Below are positions 42,912-56,500 of a stretch of DNA of 64,000 nucleotides, one piece after another; within the stretch, counting starts at the first letter, position 1; the number at the start of each line of letters is the position of its first letter. The notes beneath the pieces were generated by a model. That model worked only from the letters and a program-made list of their open reading frames with translations, ran no database searches and was not told the DNA's origin. A program made the position numbers and the translations under genes. The stretch spans positions 4,943,085-5,007,084 of the forward strand of contig OZ025880.1 in the NCBI GenBank assembly GCA_964019415.1, in the 5' to 3' direction. This DNA comes from Ianthella basta. Taxonomy: Eukaryota > Porifera > Demospongiae > Verongiida > Ianthellidae.

Positions 42912-44535
42912 AAGTTTGGGATGCTGTTTCACCTTGCAGTTGCAGCTTAGACCAAGAATCGATTTTGTGGAGAAAGAGGAGTACGAGTGGTGCATGGAGG
43001 CACCAATTGCTTGGCCCCTGTGTTTATAGAAAGAAGAAGTAGATTGGTCTGTTGTACTTCACATTGCTGTGATACTGAATGCTAACAATTTCTTCTACTG
43101 AGATATACTCTCATTCCATGCACAGACTATGCAGTACAGTGACCGTCTCACCCAATGCCTCTTGTATCTTCATGGATGACCTATTTGACTCTCCTTCCAA
43201 CACCTGTAGGTGTATAGAAGGTAAGAGTGCACATGACCACAGCAGTGAATTGACCCCTCGTGTTGGTCACTCTGTAGTTCCCATCAATAAAACCATATCA
43301 ATACTGATGAAACCATGAGCAATGATGATGGTGATGATGTTTTGCTACCTCGGACAATTTGCTAAATTTGAGTCCTTGACATTGGGTGAGAATTAAATTT
43401 AGTAACACTGTTGCAGAGAATGCACCAGCGTTACTAGAGTTATCTGGATTTCTGACTCAGACAGTGAAAGTGATGAAAATGGTGCCCAATGCTGTGGCCA
43501 GATTGGAAAGTGATACTGGAGTACCAAGGAAAAACTCTTCCTTGCTAGCTGCATATGGATGCATGATCCCTCTCAGTCAGTGGTAATTAAACCCTTAGTT
43601 TCTGTGACACATCAATTGAGTTTCTATATTTTATACTTGCTCCCAATGCTGGTGGTCATGCCAGTATTGGAATACTGGTGTAGATATTATACTCTATTCA
43701 TGCCCTTCATTGTGCATGTAAATGTGTGCACGAGAGCCCTTAAATTGTATGACTTCTGTACTAGTTATGACTTGGTCCAATCTTCATTTATACCCATGCT
43801 GCCTGCGGATAATACTTAATTAGTGGTTAATTGTAAGGTCTTGGGTACAAGGCCAACTAGGTCCATGAAGTTGTCTTATGTCCTGAGTTGTATCTTCAGG
43901 AGCACACAAAAGTGTGTGCATGCATGTTCAACATAACAGGACATTAGTAGAATGATGCAGCTCCAGGTTGGCTTTGTATGACCTTTTACCTTCAATATAA
44001 ATGCTTGAAAGAGGCACCCATGGTTGGTCGGACTTGTGTTTTTTATGTTTTCTACAATCAACTAATGTATGCAGATACCCTATTGATAGGTACATGTACT
44101 CACATGGCTCGTGAATATGCATAGTGGTCCCATTGCAGCTTGTACAATGTACGAGTGGTAGTAGTATAGTGTTAATTAATGTATGGTCAATACTTGTAGA
44201 TAGATAGGTAATGGTTGTGGTATTCTTTGTGTATATTATTATTCAGGCATACGCAGATAGCAAAACATGTTGTCTCACCTGTACGTCCACAAAGGACGTC
44301 CTACACAAGCAACTTAAACTGATTAACTTACCACCCTAAACTGTCTAATTATGTTACCATGCACCAGAAGCCATTAACCCAATTATAGCTGTACTTAGAT
44401 GGCTATTCTCAAATGCCCACACAAAAATATTACGGCTATTTCTGCATGCAGCAGTCTAAGGCAGCTGTTTGCAGCATTAGGTTTTTTAGCTAGTGATTGA
44501 GACTTGGGATTGGTGGTCAAGCTGTGGAGGTAGCT

Positions 44536-47500
44536 ATGGTGTGCACTTGGCAGTTGTGCCTCCTTCTTCTGGCCCTCTCTGGAGTTGTATCTACTCAAGG
44601 TAAGTTCTTGCATTAGCATAGGACAGGTCTAGTGTAGTTAGTGGGAAAGTCACTAGTATTATATAATCATTGCTTTCCCTGAGAATTGCAAATTCTAAGG
44701 ATTACAGGTAGTACAAAATCAAGGTAAGTTAATGAATGCATGAGTGCATAGTTTTCATATAAAAATGTTGTGGCTAATAATGTACTGGAATTAGGTCAGA
44801 TATGGGACACTGCAGCTGGTTCACAGCAAACATTTGCACAGGCTATATATATCATTTCAGGCAAAACACTAAATTGTAGCTTTTAACAATTGAAACCTAA
44901 CTGGCAAACTTGCAGCACAGTAATGGTTAATGTTGCAGTGGGCAAGGGCTGTTTACTGCACGGTGCTCACAAGATCAGCTGTCAGAATTGGGTATACACG
45001 TAGCTGTACAGTTTTACCTGCAATGGGCCTTTGGTGACTTCATATGTAAGTAGATTAGTGCATAGCACATAACTCTCTCAGTGGTGCTGTTTACATGTCT
45101 ATTTCCACATTCAAAGCCGCCTGTACACCTTCATGTAAATAATCTGTTTCATATGTACAATGCAGGTAGCTATACTATTATAAATGTGAATTAATAAAGG
45201 GCAACTCGGGTATTGAAATAAATAGATTGAAATTGATATAATGCATAGCTTAGCTAGTTTCTTGGCATTTTCTAACAAGGATCATTGTAGCTCTCTCACT
45301 GTTTGCTTGGCAAGTTTACAACAAGGTGGTTACAATTGTGTTGATAGTACATGGTTTGCAGAGAATAGGTGCATGGTTCCTCTGAGTACCCAATTATACA
45401 ACCAGAAATGGGACAGTGAGTCTGGCACCATGGGTTTGGACAAACATGAACCTAAAATGTAACTCTCGCAGGAGGTAGCTGTAAACTAGTAAAGAGAGGG
45501 TATTACTCTTTCTATGTTGAACAAGGGTTATTACATTAGTCTTGGTAGTTATGTACATTATACATACGTATACATATATTATACGCATGTGCATTATGTA
45601 CAAGGAAGCCAAGGAAAAGAGTAGGAGGACAAGTGTATGTATGACAGACGACTTTCGCAGCATCACTTCATCAGCAGTATGTGTACACCCGATTGTAATC
45701 AGTAGTGTGACCTTAGTATGTATAACCAATTTCATGCTTGCATGCTGATAAGCACTTTTGTGAAACCATTTTGTAGCTTGTTGATGCTACCAAAACCCTA
45801 CAATTCCCCATACATGACTGTGAAGTTTAGTGAGGAAGTGCAGGATTACACACTCAGCTAATTATGCCCAAATAAGGTAATAACATCCACAGAGCTATAG
45901 TTATAAGTCCAGAGTTGTGGTTACTGTATGTCCTCATGCCTAAGTATGAAGCTACGTACCTGGTATGAATTAAAGCAGTGATGCAATCATATACACTCCT
46001 CTTGTACATCTGGAAGGTTACATAAAACTGCCTTGATTCTCTGTTACTCTCTGATGTATAGGGCCTCAACCTGCTAGAAACCTTCAGACATTCAATGTGG
46101 GCCAGCGCAGTGTCTCTTACACTTTTACTGCATCACCCACAAAGCCCTATGATTCCCCATACAGTGAGCTGTAGTGGGGCAACACCGGATGTACACTTGG
46201 CTGTGCCCAAATATGGGCATCAGTAGCATCACTGCATGCATGACCCCTTACAATCCACATAGGTGCCTTTGTATGTAGTTACTACTAATTATTCATGCGC
46301 TGCCCTCAAAATAATCAACTGGAATGAGTTACAGCAGAGACGTATATGTACACAAACGTTTTGTAACTTTTTATACAGAGCTGCCATGAACCTCTGTTGC
46401 CCATTTATATACGTAGTTCCTCAACCTGCCAGAAATTTTCAGGCATTCAATGAGGGCAGGCACAGTGTCTCTTACACCTTTGCTCATCACCCACTTCAGG
46501 AGTTGCTTACAAAGCAATCTTTATACCTCTGATAGATGGCATACCCACACCACAGACTGAGACACTTAACTTGTTCCCTTCATTGGTGAAAGCTGCTGTA
46601 ATTCTCCATTACTCTCTGATATATAGGTCCTCAACCAGCCTGCAACCTTCGGACATTCAATGAGGGCAAGCGCAGTGTCGCCTACACCTTTACTAAATCA
46701 ACCACTTCTGGAGTCACTTACAGAGCTACCTTTACACCCCAGATAGCTGGCATACCCACACCACAGACTGAGAGATTTAACAGTGCAAGCTTACGCACCA
46801 CATCTGGGCTCACCCCTGATGTGACATACAGGCTACAGGTGTTTGCAGTACTGAATGGTGTGGAGAGCACAGCCATCAGCCGTGACTTCACCACTCGACC
46901 TGATGGTAAGATGAGAGTCTGTTTTGCAAATGCATAATATTATGTGTAGCATCTTAGCTATTTGTCTTTGGGAAAATTACCTAAACTTACCCACATTGTA
47001 TGCACAAGTCATAGGAAACCTCAGCATTACAGCACCCCACCACTCTTCTCTTTCAGTTCCCACTGGACCACCACAGGGTCTTTGTGTTGCAGACCGCACT
47101 ACCACCTCCATCACTCTCACCTGGAGTGACCCTGCACCAGATAGGATCAATGACAGAGATGGAGCCACTGGGTTTGAAGTGAGGAGGAATGGACAGCGAG
47201 TGACCACAGTCACAGACAGGACCTACACCTTGACTGGACTCAGTGCAGCAACAAGTTATGACTTTGAAATCCTAGCCATAAATGAGCAAGGCATTGCTCC
47301 TGACAACCATGCTGCTGAACTGACAACCTCCACTGGATCTGGAAGTATGCAGATGGAGGCATTGTTTAATTTATCAGTGTTGTATGTCTAAATCCAATTT
47401 ACACTGGTATGATGACAGTAGGATTGCTGGTATGTGTGTGTAATCGTCCCACTCATCATTCTGTTACACCCCTTCTAGTCCCCAATGCACCGGCACTGCG

Positions 47501-50500
47501 GGTGATCCTACCTAGGTTCTCTACCACCTACCTGGTGTGGAGTGATTCAGAGCCCTTTGTTGGTGACATCATTGGTGTGGAGATTCGTTACCTAATAGAC
47601 TGTGTCCCACAGAACATCCCAGAGCAGGGTGGAGGTGTGAATCAATACTCTGTCTCTGGCATCAAGGGTAGTGAGGGAAAGACACACAGCATCAGCCTGA
47701 GAGCTAGGACCACAGCAGGATGGGGCCCATACAGTACACCAGTGGAGTTTGTCTTCAGACCCATTGGTGAGGATGCTGATGACTATAAAAACTATACCTA
47801 CGTATTACACTTAGGTACTAAGGCTACATACAGTCTAGCCTCATTATTGCCCTGTACCATTATTTTATAATTTCACTGCATGCCAAGATTCTTGTAAAGG
47901 CCTGAGTGGCTAGGAAAGTTATCCATGCTACAGCTTTGTAGTTCACAGCCAGTGATGAATGTAGCTGATGATTGCTACTGTAATTTCTGAAAATTGTGTA
48001 ATTCTGGCTAGTGAGAACAAAATTGTAGTATGCATACAAAGAAGATGGTGGAGAGAGTAAGTGAATATAGTCTGGTGTTCTAAAAATTAATAATCTTAGA
48101 CTACTGTAACCAATCAGATAATGCCATAGAAGCTAACGGTAGGTGCTGGACTAGGATGAAAAAATCTTAGGAATATAGACCTTCAAAGAATAGGGACATT
48201 TGACCATCGATCACATGAAACTTACGCAGGTGGACATAATTTAGTCAATCAGTCATTATTTAGCCAAGGAGAATCTTTATAGCCAAATAAAAACTGACTA
48301 CAGTACTCCTGCCTACTACAAAAGCAATCAAGCTATATCAAGCAGCCAGCATACAGCGTTACAACAAATGGTTGTGAATGGTTGTATTAATGTTGTGGAA
48401 ACAGTCAGCCTTCTTCCATCAGTTCCATTTTTGTTAGGAAGACTTAGGAGATGATCAATGCCAGTGAGTAATTGCTTCCTAACCCATTAACTCCCAATGC
48501 CCTAATTATGATATATAGACGACGTTGAAGATGGAACGAGCATCACGCCTTAGGCTGCATGGACATGAAGCTCAATTGATGTATGTAACTAGATTAAATC
48601 TTCTTATATTGCCTTTATACATTCTACACATGCAGTGGAAGTTACAGTGAGTACTGTGAGCTGCAACACACTGATGGTCAATTACAGTGTCAACCCTCTT
48701 CCTGGTGGTGGGAATGAGGCCACTCTAAGTTCATTGGAGATATCATACCGACCCATCCTAGGATCAGGTAGTTTAGGGACTAGGAGTGTTGCACTGAATG
48801 GCAACGCCAATGAGGGTGTATTATGCATCTCAGGCCTCACTACCAATGCGGCCTACCGTGTCACCTACAGTGTAGAAGTGAACACTGGCATGTCAGCTGG
48901 GCTGCCATCAGATTTATCAGCACCTGTAGAGCTGAACACAGGCAGAACTTGCAACTCACAACAGTGCCTTGTTGTAAGCAGGACCAGAACAGTCACATCT
49001 GGTCCGCCCACAACTTCATGTACCATCCTGCCCTCTACAACATTGAGTTCAAGCCAACCATCAACCACTTCAAGTGTGGGAGATTGCAAGCCATCCACAA
49101 CCTTCAGTCCTACGGAGACTTCTACAACTTCACCAACGTCCCCTCCCCCTCCAAAGAGTGAGTGCAGCACTAGTGAACATCTTGCATATAATAAATACTC
49201 ACTCCCCTGTATGCATACGTGGAGTCCACTACTGTATCAAGAGTACACAGCAGTGAGTTCAACACATGCATTCCACACATAGGCACGCACTTCTGATGAC
49301 TGCATACATAACAGTGTATGAAGCATTATGTGTACACTTTTGGTTGACAACTAAATGGGCAAGTACAATTTGTGCCTTGATAGAATTGTCTCAGAATTCG
49401 TCGTGAGCGTGTTAAGTTCAATCACGGCAGTGAAGATGGCTCCTTTCAGCAAACAAGCTGAGTTACGCCAAGAAACCAGTGATCAATCAATCAATCAATC
49501 AATCAATCAGTACAGATGTTTCTCTAATACTGGAGGTCATCCTTACATATCTTATACATGCCAAATGACAGTTAGAGGATGATAATATATGTTATAAGCA
49601 TTGATACTACATGACTTCAGGGTTATTTGAAATTGTCAGTCTATCTCATTCTGGGTCTTCTTCTAGGCATTTTTCCCTCCATCTCGCCTTCAACATCTTT
49701 CTGGTTTTTCTTTCCTTACTCATCTCTTTCATTCTAGCCTTCCACGTCTCCTGCCTGGTCTTTACCATATCTAAAACACTCACTTGATGTTTCACTAATT
49801 GTATAGAGACAGCTGGTTAATTAATGTATGGAAAAAGAGTATCACTCGTTATACGGGGTTAAATAGCTTGCCATTTTGTGGGAAACACAGGATTATTTGC
49901 TAGAAGTAGCTGATCCCAAGCTATTCGTATGGGTTTACAACAGTTACTGTTATATCAGGAAGGAGAGGAAGAGGTGCCTCTGCATGCATGACTGTTATTT
50001 GATAGTAGCAAATTATAGAAACACCAATAAGTCTTGATTAAGAGTCTGGGACTGTTCAGCGCATAAGTAGGTTATGGAGAGTTTACAACAATGTCTTGTT
50101 AGAATGTCTCAGTTGGTGCATGCATTGCTGCGATCTGTGTGATGTAGTTAATACTTATTATGCTTCAATGACTTATTTGGTATATGTGGTAAGGCCATTA
50201 TTGTATTTTGCTATTTTAAGGCTGCTGTGTTATGATATCCACTGCACATTATGAAACGTATTCACCAATTGATCGATGCTGCAGCAATTAGAAGCCACAA
50301 ATTTCCCACTTGTGAAAGTGGCCAAAATGGATGTGTCATATTTATTATCAGAGCCAATTTAGAAGACTAGCTGTATGTAAGGGCATTTCCCCGTTTGAAA
50401 CCTATTTGCATGATGTTATTGTAGGATGCATTTAATTGACTGCACCCAACAGCCACTGAACAGCAGTTACTGTATGTGTATGCAAATGATTATCCATCTC

Positions 50501-53500
50501 TCTTCTCAGAGCTTCTCCCTGCCAGTAATCTACAGACATTCAATGTGGGCAAGCGCAGTGTCTCCTACACCTTTACTAAATCACCCACTTCTGGAGTCAC
50601 CTACAAAGCCACCTTTACACCTCAGACAGCTGGCATATCCACACCACAGACTGAGACATTTAACAGTGCAAGCTTACGCACCACATCTGGGCTCACCCCT
50701 GATGTGACATACAGGCTACAGGTGTTTGCAGTACTAAATGGTGTGGAGAGTACAGCCATCAGTACAGACTTCACCACACTGCCGGATGGTACGGTTGCTA
50801 TAAGTTGATGGCTGTAATAGGAACTCTGCAATATGATTATTTGTGTACTACAATTCCAATTTCCTCTAAGCAAATTACATTTGTTTAGAGCACTATCACG
50901 TATGAAGTCAAATGTTGCAGTCCCTTTGCAATTATGTTTGTTAGATGCAGAAGTAAAAACCACAACACTTCGTCACTTCTTCCTTTCTTCTTTTCTTTAT
51001 CGCACAATCATAAGTTCCCACTGGACCACCACAAGGCCTAGCTGTTGCAGACCGCACTACCACCTCCATCACTCTCACCTGGAGTGACCCTGCACCAGAT
51101 AGGATCAATGACAGAGATGGAGCCACTGGGTTTGAAGTGAGGAGGAATGGACAGCGAGTGACCACAGTCACAGACAGGACCTACACCTTCACTGGGCTCA
51201 CTGCAGCAACAAGTTATGAGTTTAAAGTCCTGGCCATAAATGAACAAGGCATTGCCCCTGGCAACCATGCTGCTGAACTGACAACTGCCACTGCATCTGG
51301 AGGTGTGCAGAGAATAGCTCCCATATTATTTTAAACTTGCATGAGTACCTAATTGTCTATGCATGCACTGAAACCTGAACCATTTCTCTGTTGTCTCTTG
51401 TAGAACCCAACCCCCCATCACTACGAGTGATCCTCCCCAGGTTCTCTACCACCTACCTGGTGTGGAGTGATCCAGAGCCCTTTGTTGGTGACATCATTGG
51501 TGTTGAGATCCGCTACCTAATAGACTGTGAGCCACTGAACATCCCAGAGCAGGGTGGAGGTGTGAATCAATACTCTGTATCTGGCATTAAGGGCAGTGAG
51601 GGAAAGACACACAGCATCAGCCTGAGAGCTAGGACCACAGCAGGATGGGGCAACTACAGCACACCAGTGGAGTTTGTCTTCCAACCCATTGGTAAGATAG
51701 GTGGTATGGACCCTGTGGGTTTGTTTGGGGAGAAGCAGATTGTTACATCGTGACATGCCTGTGCTTTCTACACAGCTTGCACATACACAATATGCCTGAA
51801 CTATTCTTTCACGACTTGTCCTTCCCAGTTGTGTTTTTCACTGGTGCCTGCAGTCCACTGAGTGTGCAATTTTGTTTTCTGATTTTGTTTACTGTAGTGG
51901 CCATTACAGTGAGTGCTTTTGGCTGTGACACACTGGTGGTCAGCTACACTCTCAACCCTCTTCCTGGTGGTGGGAATGAGGCCATTCTAAGTTCATTGGA
52001 GGTATCATACTGACCCATAGTAGGAGGAGGCAGTACAGCTAGAAGTGTTGCACTGAATGGCAACACCATGGAAGGAGTCCTGTGTCTCTCAGGCCTCACT
52101 ACCAATACACCCTACCGCATCACCTACAGTGTAGAAGTGAACATTGGTTTCTCAGTTGTGCTGCCATCAGATTTATCAGCACCTGTAGAGCTGTTCACAG
52201 GTAGAACATGTGGCTCAAAACAGTGCACAGAGACAAGCAGGACCAGAACAATTACAATGAGTCCCTCCACTTGTCCAACTATGGGTAAGGATGGATGCAG
52301 CCACAATAATTAAAATCTATTAAAATTATGCCTTAACAGATATGCACTCTGTAGCCAGGGGGTTCATTTAATGATGTGCAGCAAATGTGCAGCTTACACC
52401 ATGTGTTACTGTTATTGGGGATGAAGTGATAGTAATGCTCATAAGGACGGGATGGGCCAAGATGGTACTGAGTTGAGGGTGTGGGTGGATTTGGTAATGG
52501 GATCTGTGGTGGTGGTGGGACAGGAGGGGGATGGGGTTATGCATGGCTGCAGCGGTGGTGTGGTGGCCTAATACAATTTGCCCTTCCATGTGTTCAACTT
52601 CTTCCACTCTCACAGTAGTTCGTAAGGATGAATGCAGCCACAAGGTTGAACGGTACACTTTATAGGCCTTTACCAGAAGCTGCTGTTTGTACAGTTGGTG
52701 CCCCCTCCCTCCAACATGCTAGCTAGCTTATACATTAGCACAAACTCTGTGGTTCTTAATTTTTACAGACCGTTACTTTTTCTCAATTATGGGCTATGTT
52801 ATGTTTTCCTTACTGCCTCTCCAGCAACTTGTAGCAGCCCTTGTCAAAATGGTGGGACCTGCACAGCTCATGGCACTTGCACTTGTACTGTGGGGTGGAC
52901 GGGTTCTCAGTGTGAAACAGGTATGCAATAGATTGGTGATAACTGCAAATATCACTCCAACTGTAATCTCTCTGCTATCTCACTACCTACTTTAATCACT
53001 AGCTGTGGTGTTCCTGTTTCTCCAACACATGCTACATTTCTTCACCAATGATATAAATATTCTTCATCAATTGCTAGCAAATACACTTCCTTCTAGTTAT
53101 CAGACAGCACGGTGGTGGTTCTTGTATGCTGTAATGCAAATGAAAAGTTGCGCTACTTCTGAACAGGACCGAAAGCTGACAAACAGAGCTTACCATGAAG
53201 AAGCTGGGACTGAACTATGCACATAGCTAACCTTACTTCACAGCGAAGGTGTGGCTACACTTAGAGAGTGCCCTCGACATTTCACCATGTTTCTTCCTCT
53301 TCTTCTTCTTCTTCTTCTTCTTCTTCTTCTTCTTCTTCTTCTTCTTCTTCTTCTTCTTCTTCTTCTTCTTCTTCTTCTGTGACAGCCATAGTGCACAAAC
53401 AAAAGGGACCAGGAGAATACTTCTCGCACCATAATGCATCAATTTTGGCTGGATGCATTCCTTTGTAAGTTAGAAGGCGGAAGGTCAGTCTGCAGGAGAC

Positions 53501-56500
53501 AGTGTATGCCTACAACACTGCTGTTCAGGAGTAGCATACGCCCTTCGAAGCCATGTTTGGGCACAACTGCAAAACTGCTGGTAGACTTTAATGCAATGAA
53601 GAAGTACGATGTGTCCCAACTGCTACAATATTTCCTTAACAGTGCTCAGACTGATGATGAGGAAAGAGCTGCAGAGCATCACACCAGTTAGCTCAAGTGT
53701 ACAAGCTGACCGCTATTCGGGGGAAGGATGCAACCACATGGAACCACAGCTCACCATCAAAGTGTCAATTTAACTATACCACAACAGGAGGGAAGCAAAG
53801 ATTGTGGTGTTATGCCAGTGCCTACGCAGACCATGCAGCCCAGAAAGATGATAGTACAGGCATCTTTTTTAGACAGGAAAAATGAGAAGTCACTTGGCAA
53901 GTTAAGTGCTTGTGCCAGAGAAAGATGTTCCCTTTCCAAAGGGATAAGCATAGGCCCAAGTTCTTGCACCCACAACAGCCGAAGAACATCCATCTGTTCT
54001 GCATGGTTCTTGCACCCACAACAGCCGAAGAACATCCATCTGTTCTGCATGCAATTGTCTCATGCCAGAGACCTGGAGCGACATGGTCTCATGTGATTCA
54101 TGTGATCAGTGGTTCCACATGCATTGTGTTGGACCAAAGGCACATCCAGCTTTAGAGGAACATTGGACTTGTAATGACTGTGCATGAGTGCATGACATTG
54201 TGCTATTTAGCTAAGCTATAATTTTATTTTTGCAACATTCAGCACAGCTGCATATGTACGTATTTATTCACTTGTCTGCTTAAGTCATGTACTTTTATGA
54301 AGTTCAAATTCCCATGCATGTATTGTGGCTGATGATGAAATTAAATGCATACTAAGTAGCTATTAGGCATGGAAAACCAGAATGTAGACATAGATGAGGC
54401 CTAGGGGGGTCCACATATATCAGGCTAGGTCCAAAGATTTCAGTCCATTTCCATTCCACGACTTCCTTATCATCGTGCTGGCCAAAGGGGCTGACAACAT
54501 TTTTGAATGATGTAATACAACTGGATGAAACTGGAGTGACTGGTGCCATTGTGAGCAGCTGCAGCAGTTAGCTTGCGTGCCATTTGCAGGACATTCGTGG
54601 TTGTACATTTCATGGTTGGCTTCCAATCGTCGTTTCTCGCTGGGTTAGCACAAAACACCTAAGTGCTAGCCCACATCTTGAGCTCCAGGATTACAGAATG
54701 AAATATGATATAGTGCCTGCACCAATGCCCAATGGTTGAGGCTACATAACTGCAGCTTAGCTGCACACTATAAAAAGCACAGAAACCAGAATTAATAGCA
54801 AAAATTTCTACAAAAATTGTATGGATGTAGGGATGGCATAAGAAGGACAGAAACATGCAAGAAGACTGTCACGCAGTGGAGCATTAGCCATCGTCCCTAC
54901 ATTCTAGGATGTAGGACAATATGGTGCGCCATTCTTGCAAGTACGGACCATGGTTAATGCTCCACTGTGTGACAGTCTTTACTTGTTTCTGTCCTTTTAA
55001 TGCCATCCCTACATCCTTACAATATTTGTAGAAAATATTTATTATTTCTATAATTATAGTCACAGGACTACACTACAGAAACTACACTACACTACACTGC
55101 TACAATCGTAGCTTTCTCAAAAGCCTATAATGAGATCTGCTGCCATATTATCTTATGCAAACTTATCCGTGTCCATGAATATCCTTGCACTCTTGACATT
55201 CATCACATTCACCTTCTTTTGAGGCTTGGTACTAAACAGAGGCATTCAAATAATCTACCAGATCCACTTCCTGCCTAGTATGCACCAGAAAATGACAGGA
55301 AGTGGAATGCATGACTATAATTATGTGTGTCCACATTCTGGAATGAATTGTTGTATAATAATAAAAATTATTATTTAATTGCCAACAGCATTTTGCTTAA
55401 TAGCTAGCTACACAGGTGCCAGGTGTGTTCTTGCCTGAATGCCCTTATGGGAGGCATGTCTACTTGCTGTGTGGCTTCTTGCCACTCATGCTGTAATCGT
55501 TCTGCTATCTCACTACCTATTTCAGTCACTGGCTGTCATGTTCTTGTTCCTCCTATGCATGCTCAACATTATATATTTTACCATATACGTTATACTCCTC
55601 TATTGCTAGAAATGGCACTTCCATCAAGTTATCACGTATGTATTCAACGTAGCTTGCCCTGGCATCATCTCACTACTTCATTGATTAGTTTTCTCATACA
55701 ACCTCTGATGAAATTAACATTGACTCCCACTTTCCTCTGGGGCTTGGTACTAACCAGGGGCATATGAATAATCTACCAGATATGGATCCACTGTCTTCAT
55801 TGCCACTTGTTATTGACTTGCTCAATTTCACTTGCGGACTAGTATTGTGTTCGTTTGGTTCTTTTAGTCCATAGGTCGAGTATTTATGCATGTTTCACCT
55901 GAGGGTTAGTCACTGTGCAGTCAATAATTTTTTACAGTTAATACAGTACATTAGCATGCACACAAGAACTTCCGAAATCATTAAATACATTGACTCTTCC
56001 CCATCAGCCATCTCCTGTGGTAGTCCTCCTGCTGCTCCTGCAAATGGCCGACGCAGTGGCTCTGGTACAACCTATCAGTCCACAGTTACCTACAACTGTA
56101 ATGCAGGATACTCCCCCATACCACCAGGACCCAATACAATAACCTGCATGGCCAATGGACAGTGGAGTGGGAGTGTACCTGTCTGCAATTGTAAGTTGCC
56201 TCATAATCAGTTGTCTCTCTAATGCATATCATATCCTCTTAAAACCCAACCGAGACAGCCAATACCATGACATTATCACTTCCACCTTCTCCTGGTGCAA
56301 GGTATTATACAGTGACACACGAATAATCTGCCTGACCCACTTCCTACCTAGTTCACCATATTCAATGACAGGAAGTGGAATGAATGGATGTATGTACGTA
56401 TGTTCCTAGGTGTGTTCTTGCCGGAAAGTCCATATGGGAGGCATATGTCTACTTGCTGTGTGTCTTTTTGCCACTTGTTCTTTGCGTGCTTTAATTGTTT

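Larger units (their letters stand above)
52921..56007. other. Large intron of gene E (EGF to first CCP)
   Basis: It contains the (TTC)n tract, the Ulp1/PHD pseudogene and a long foldback element. Two related segments with GGCTTGGTACTAA and AATCTACCAGAT occur at 55236-55300 and 55738-55790, probably relics of duplicated CCP introns. Confidence 0.6.

Noticed and set aside
43079..43318. Cys-containing open stretch as a terminal exon of gene D
   Set aside because: Its flanking phases (2 in, 1 out) do not fit the phase-1 exons of gene D and no domain is recognisable.
53233..53468. Poly-Lys, poly-Arg, poly-Phe and poly-Ser frames
   Set aside because: Artefacts of the (TTC)n tract.
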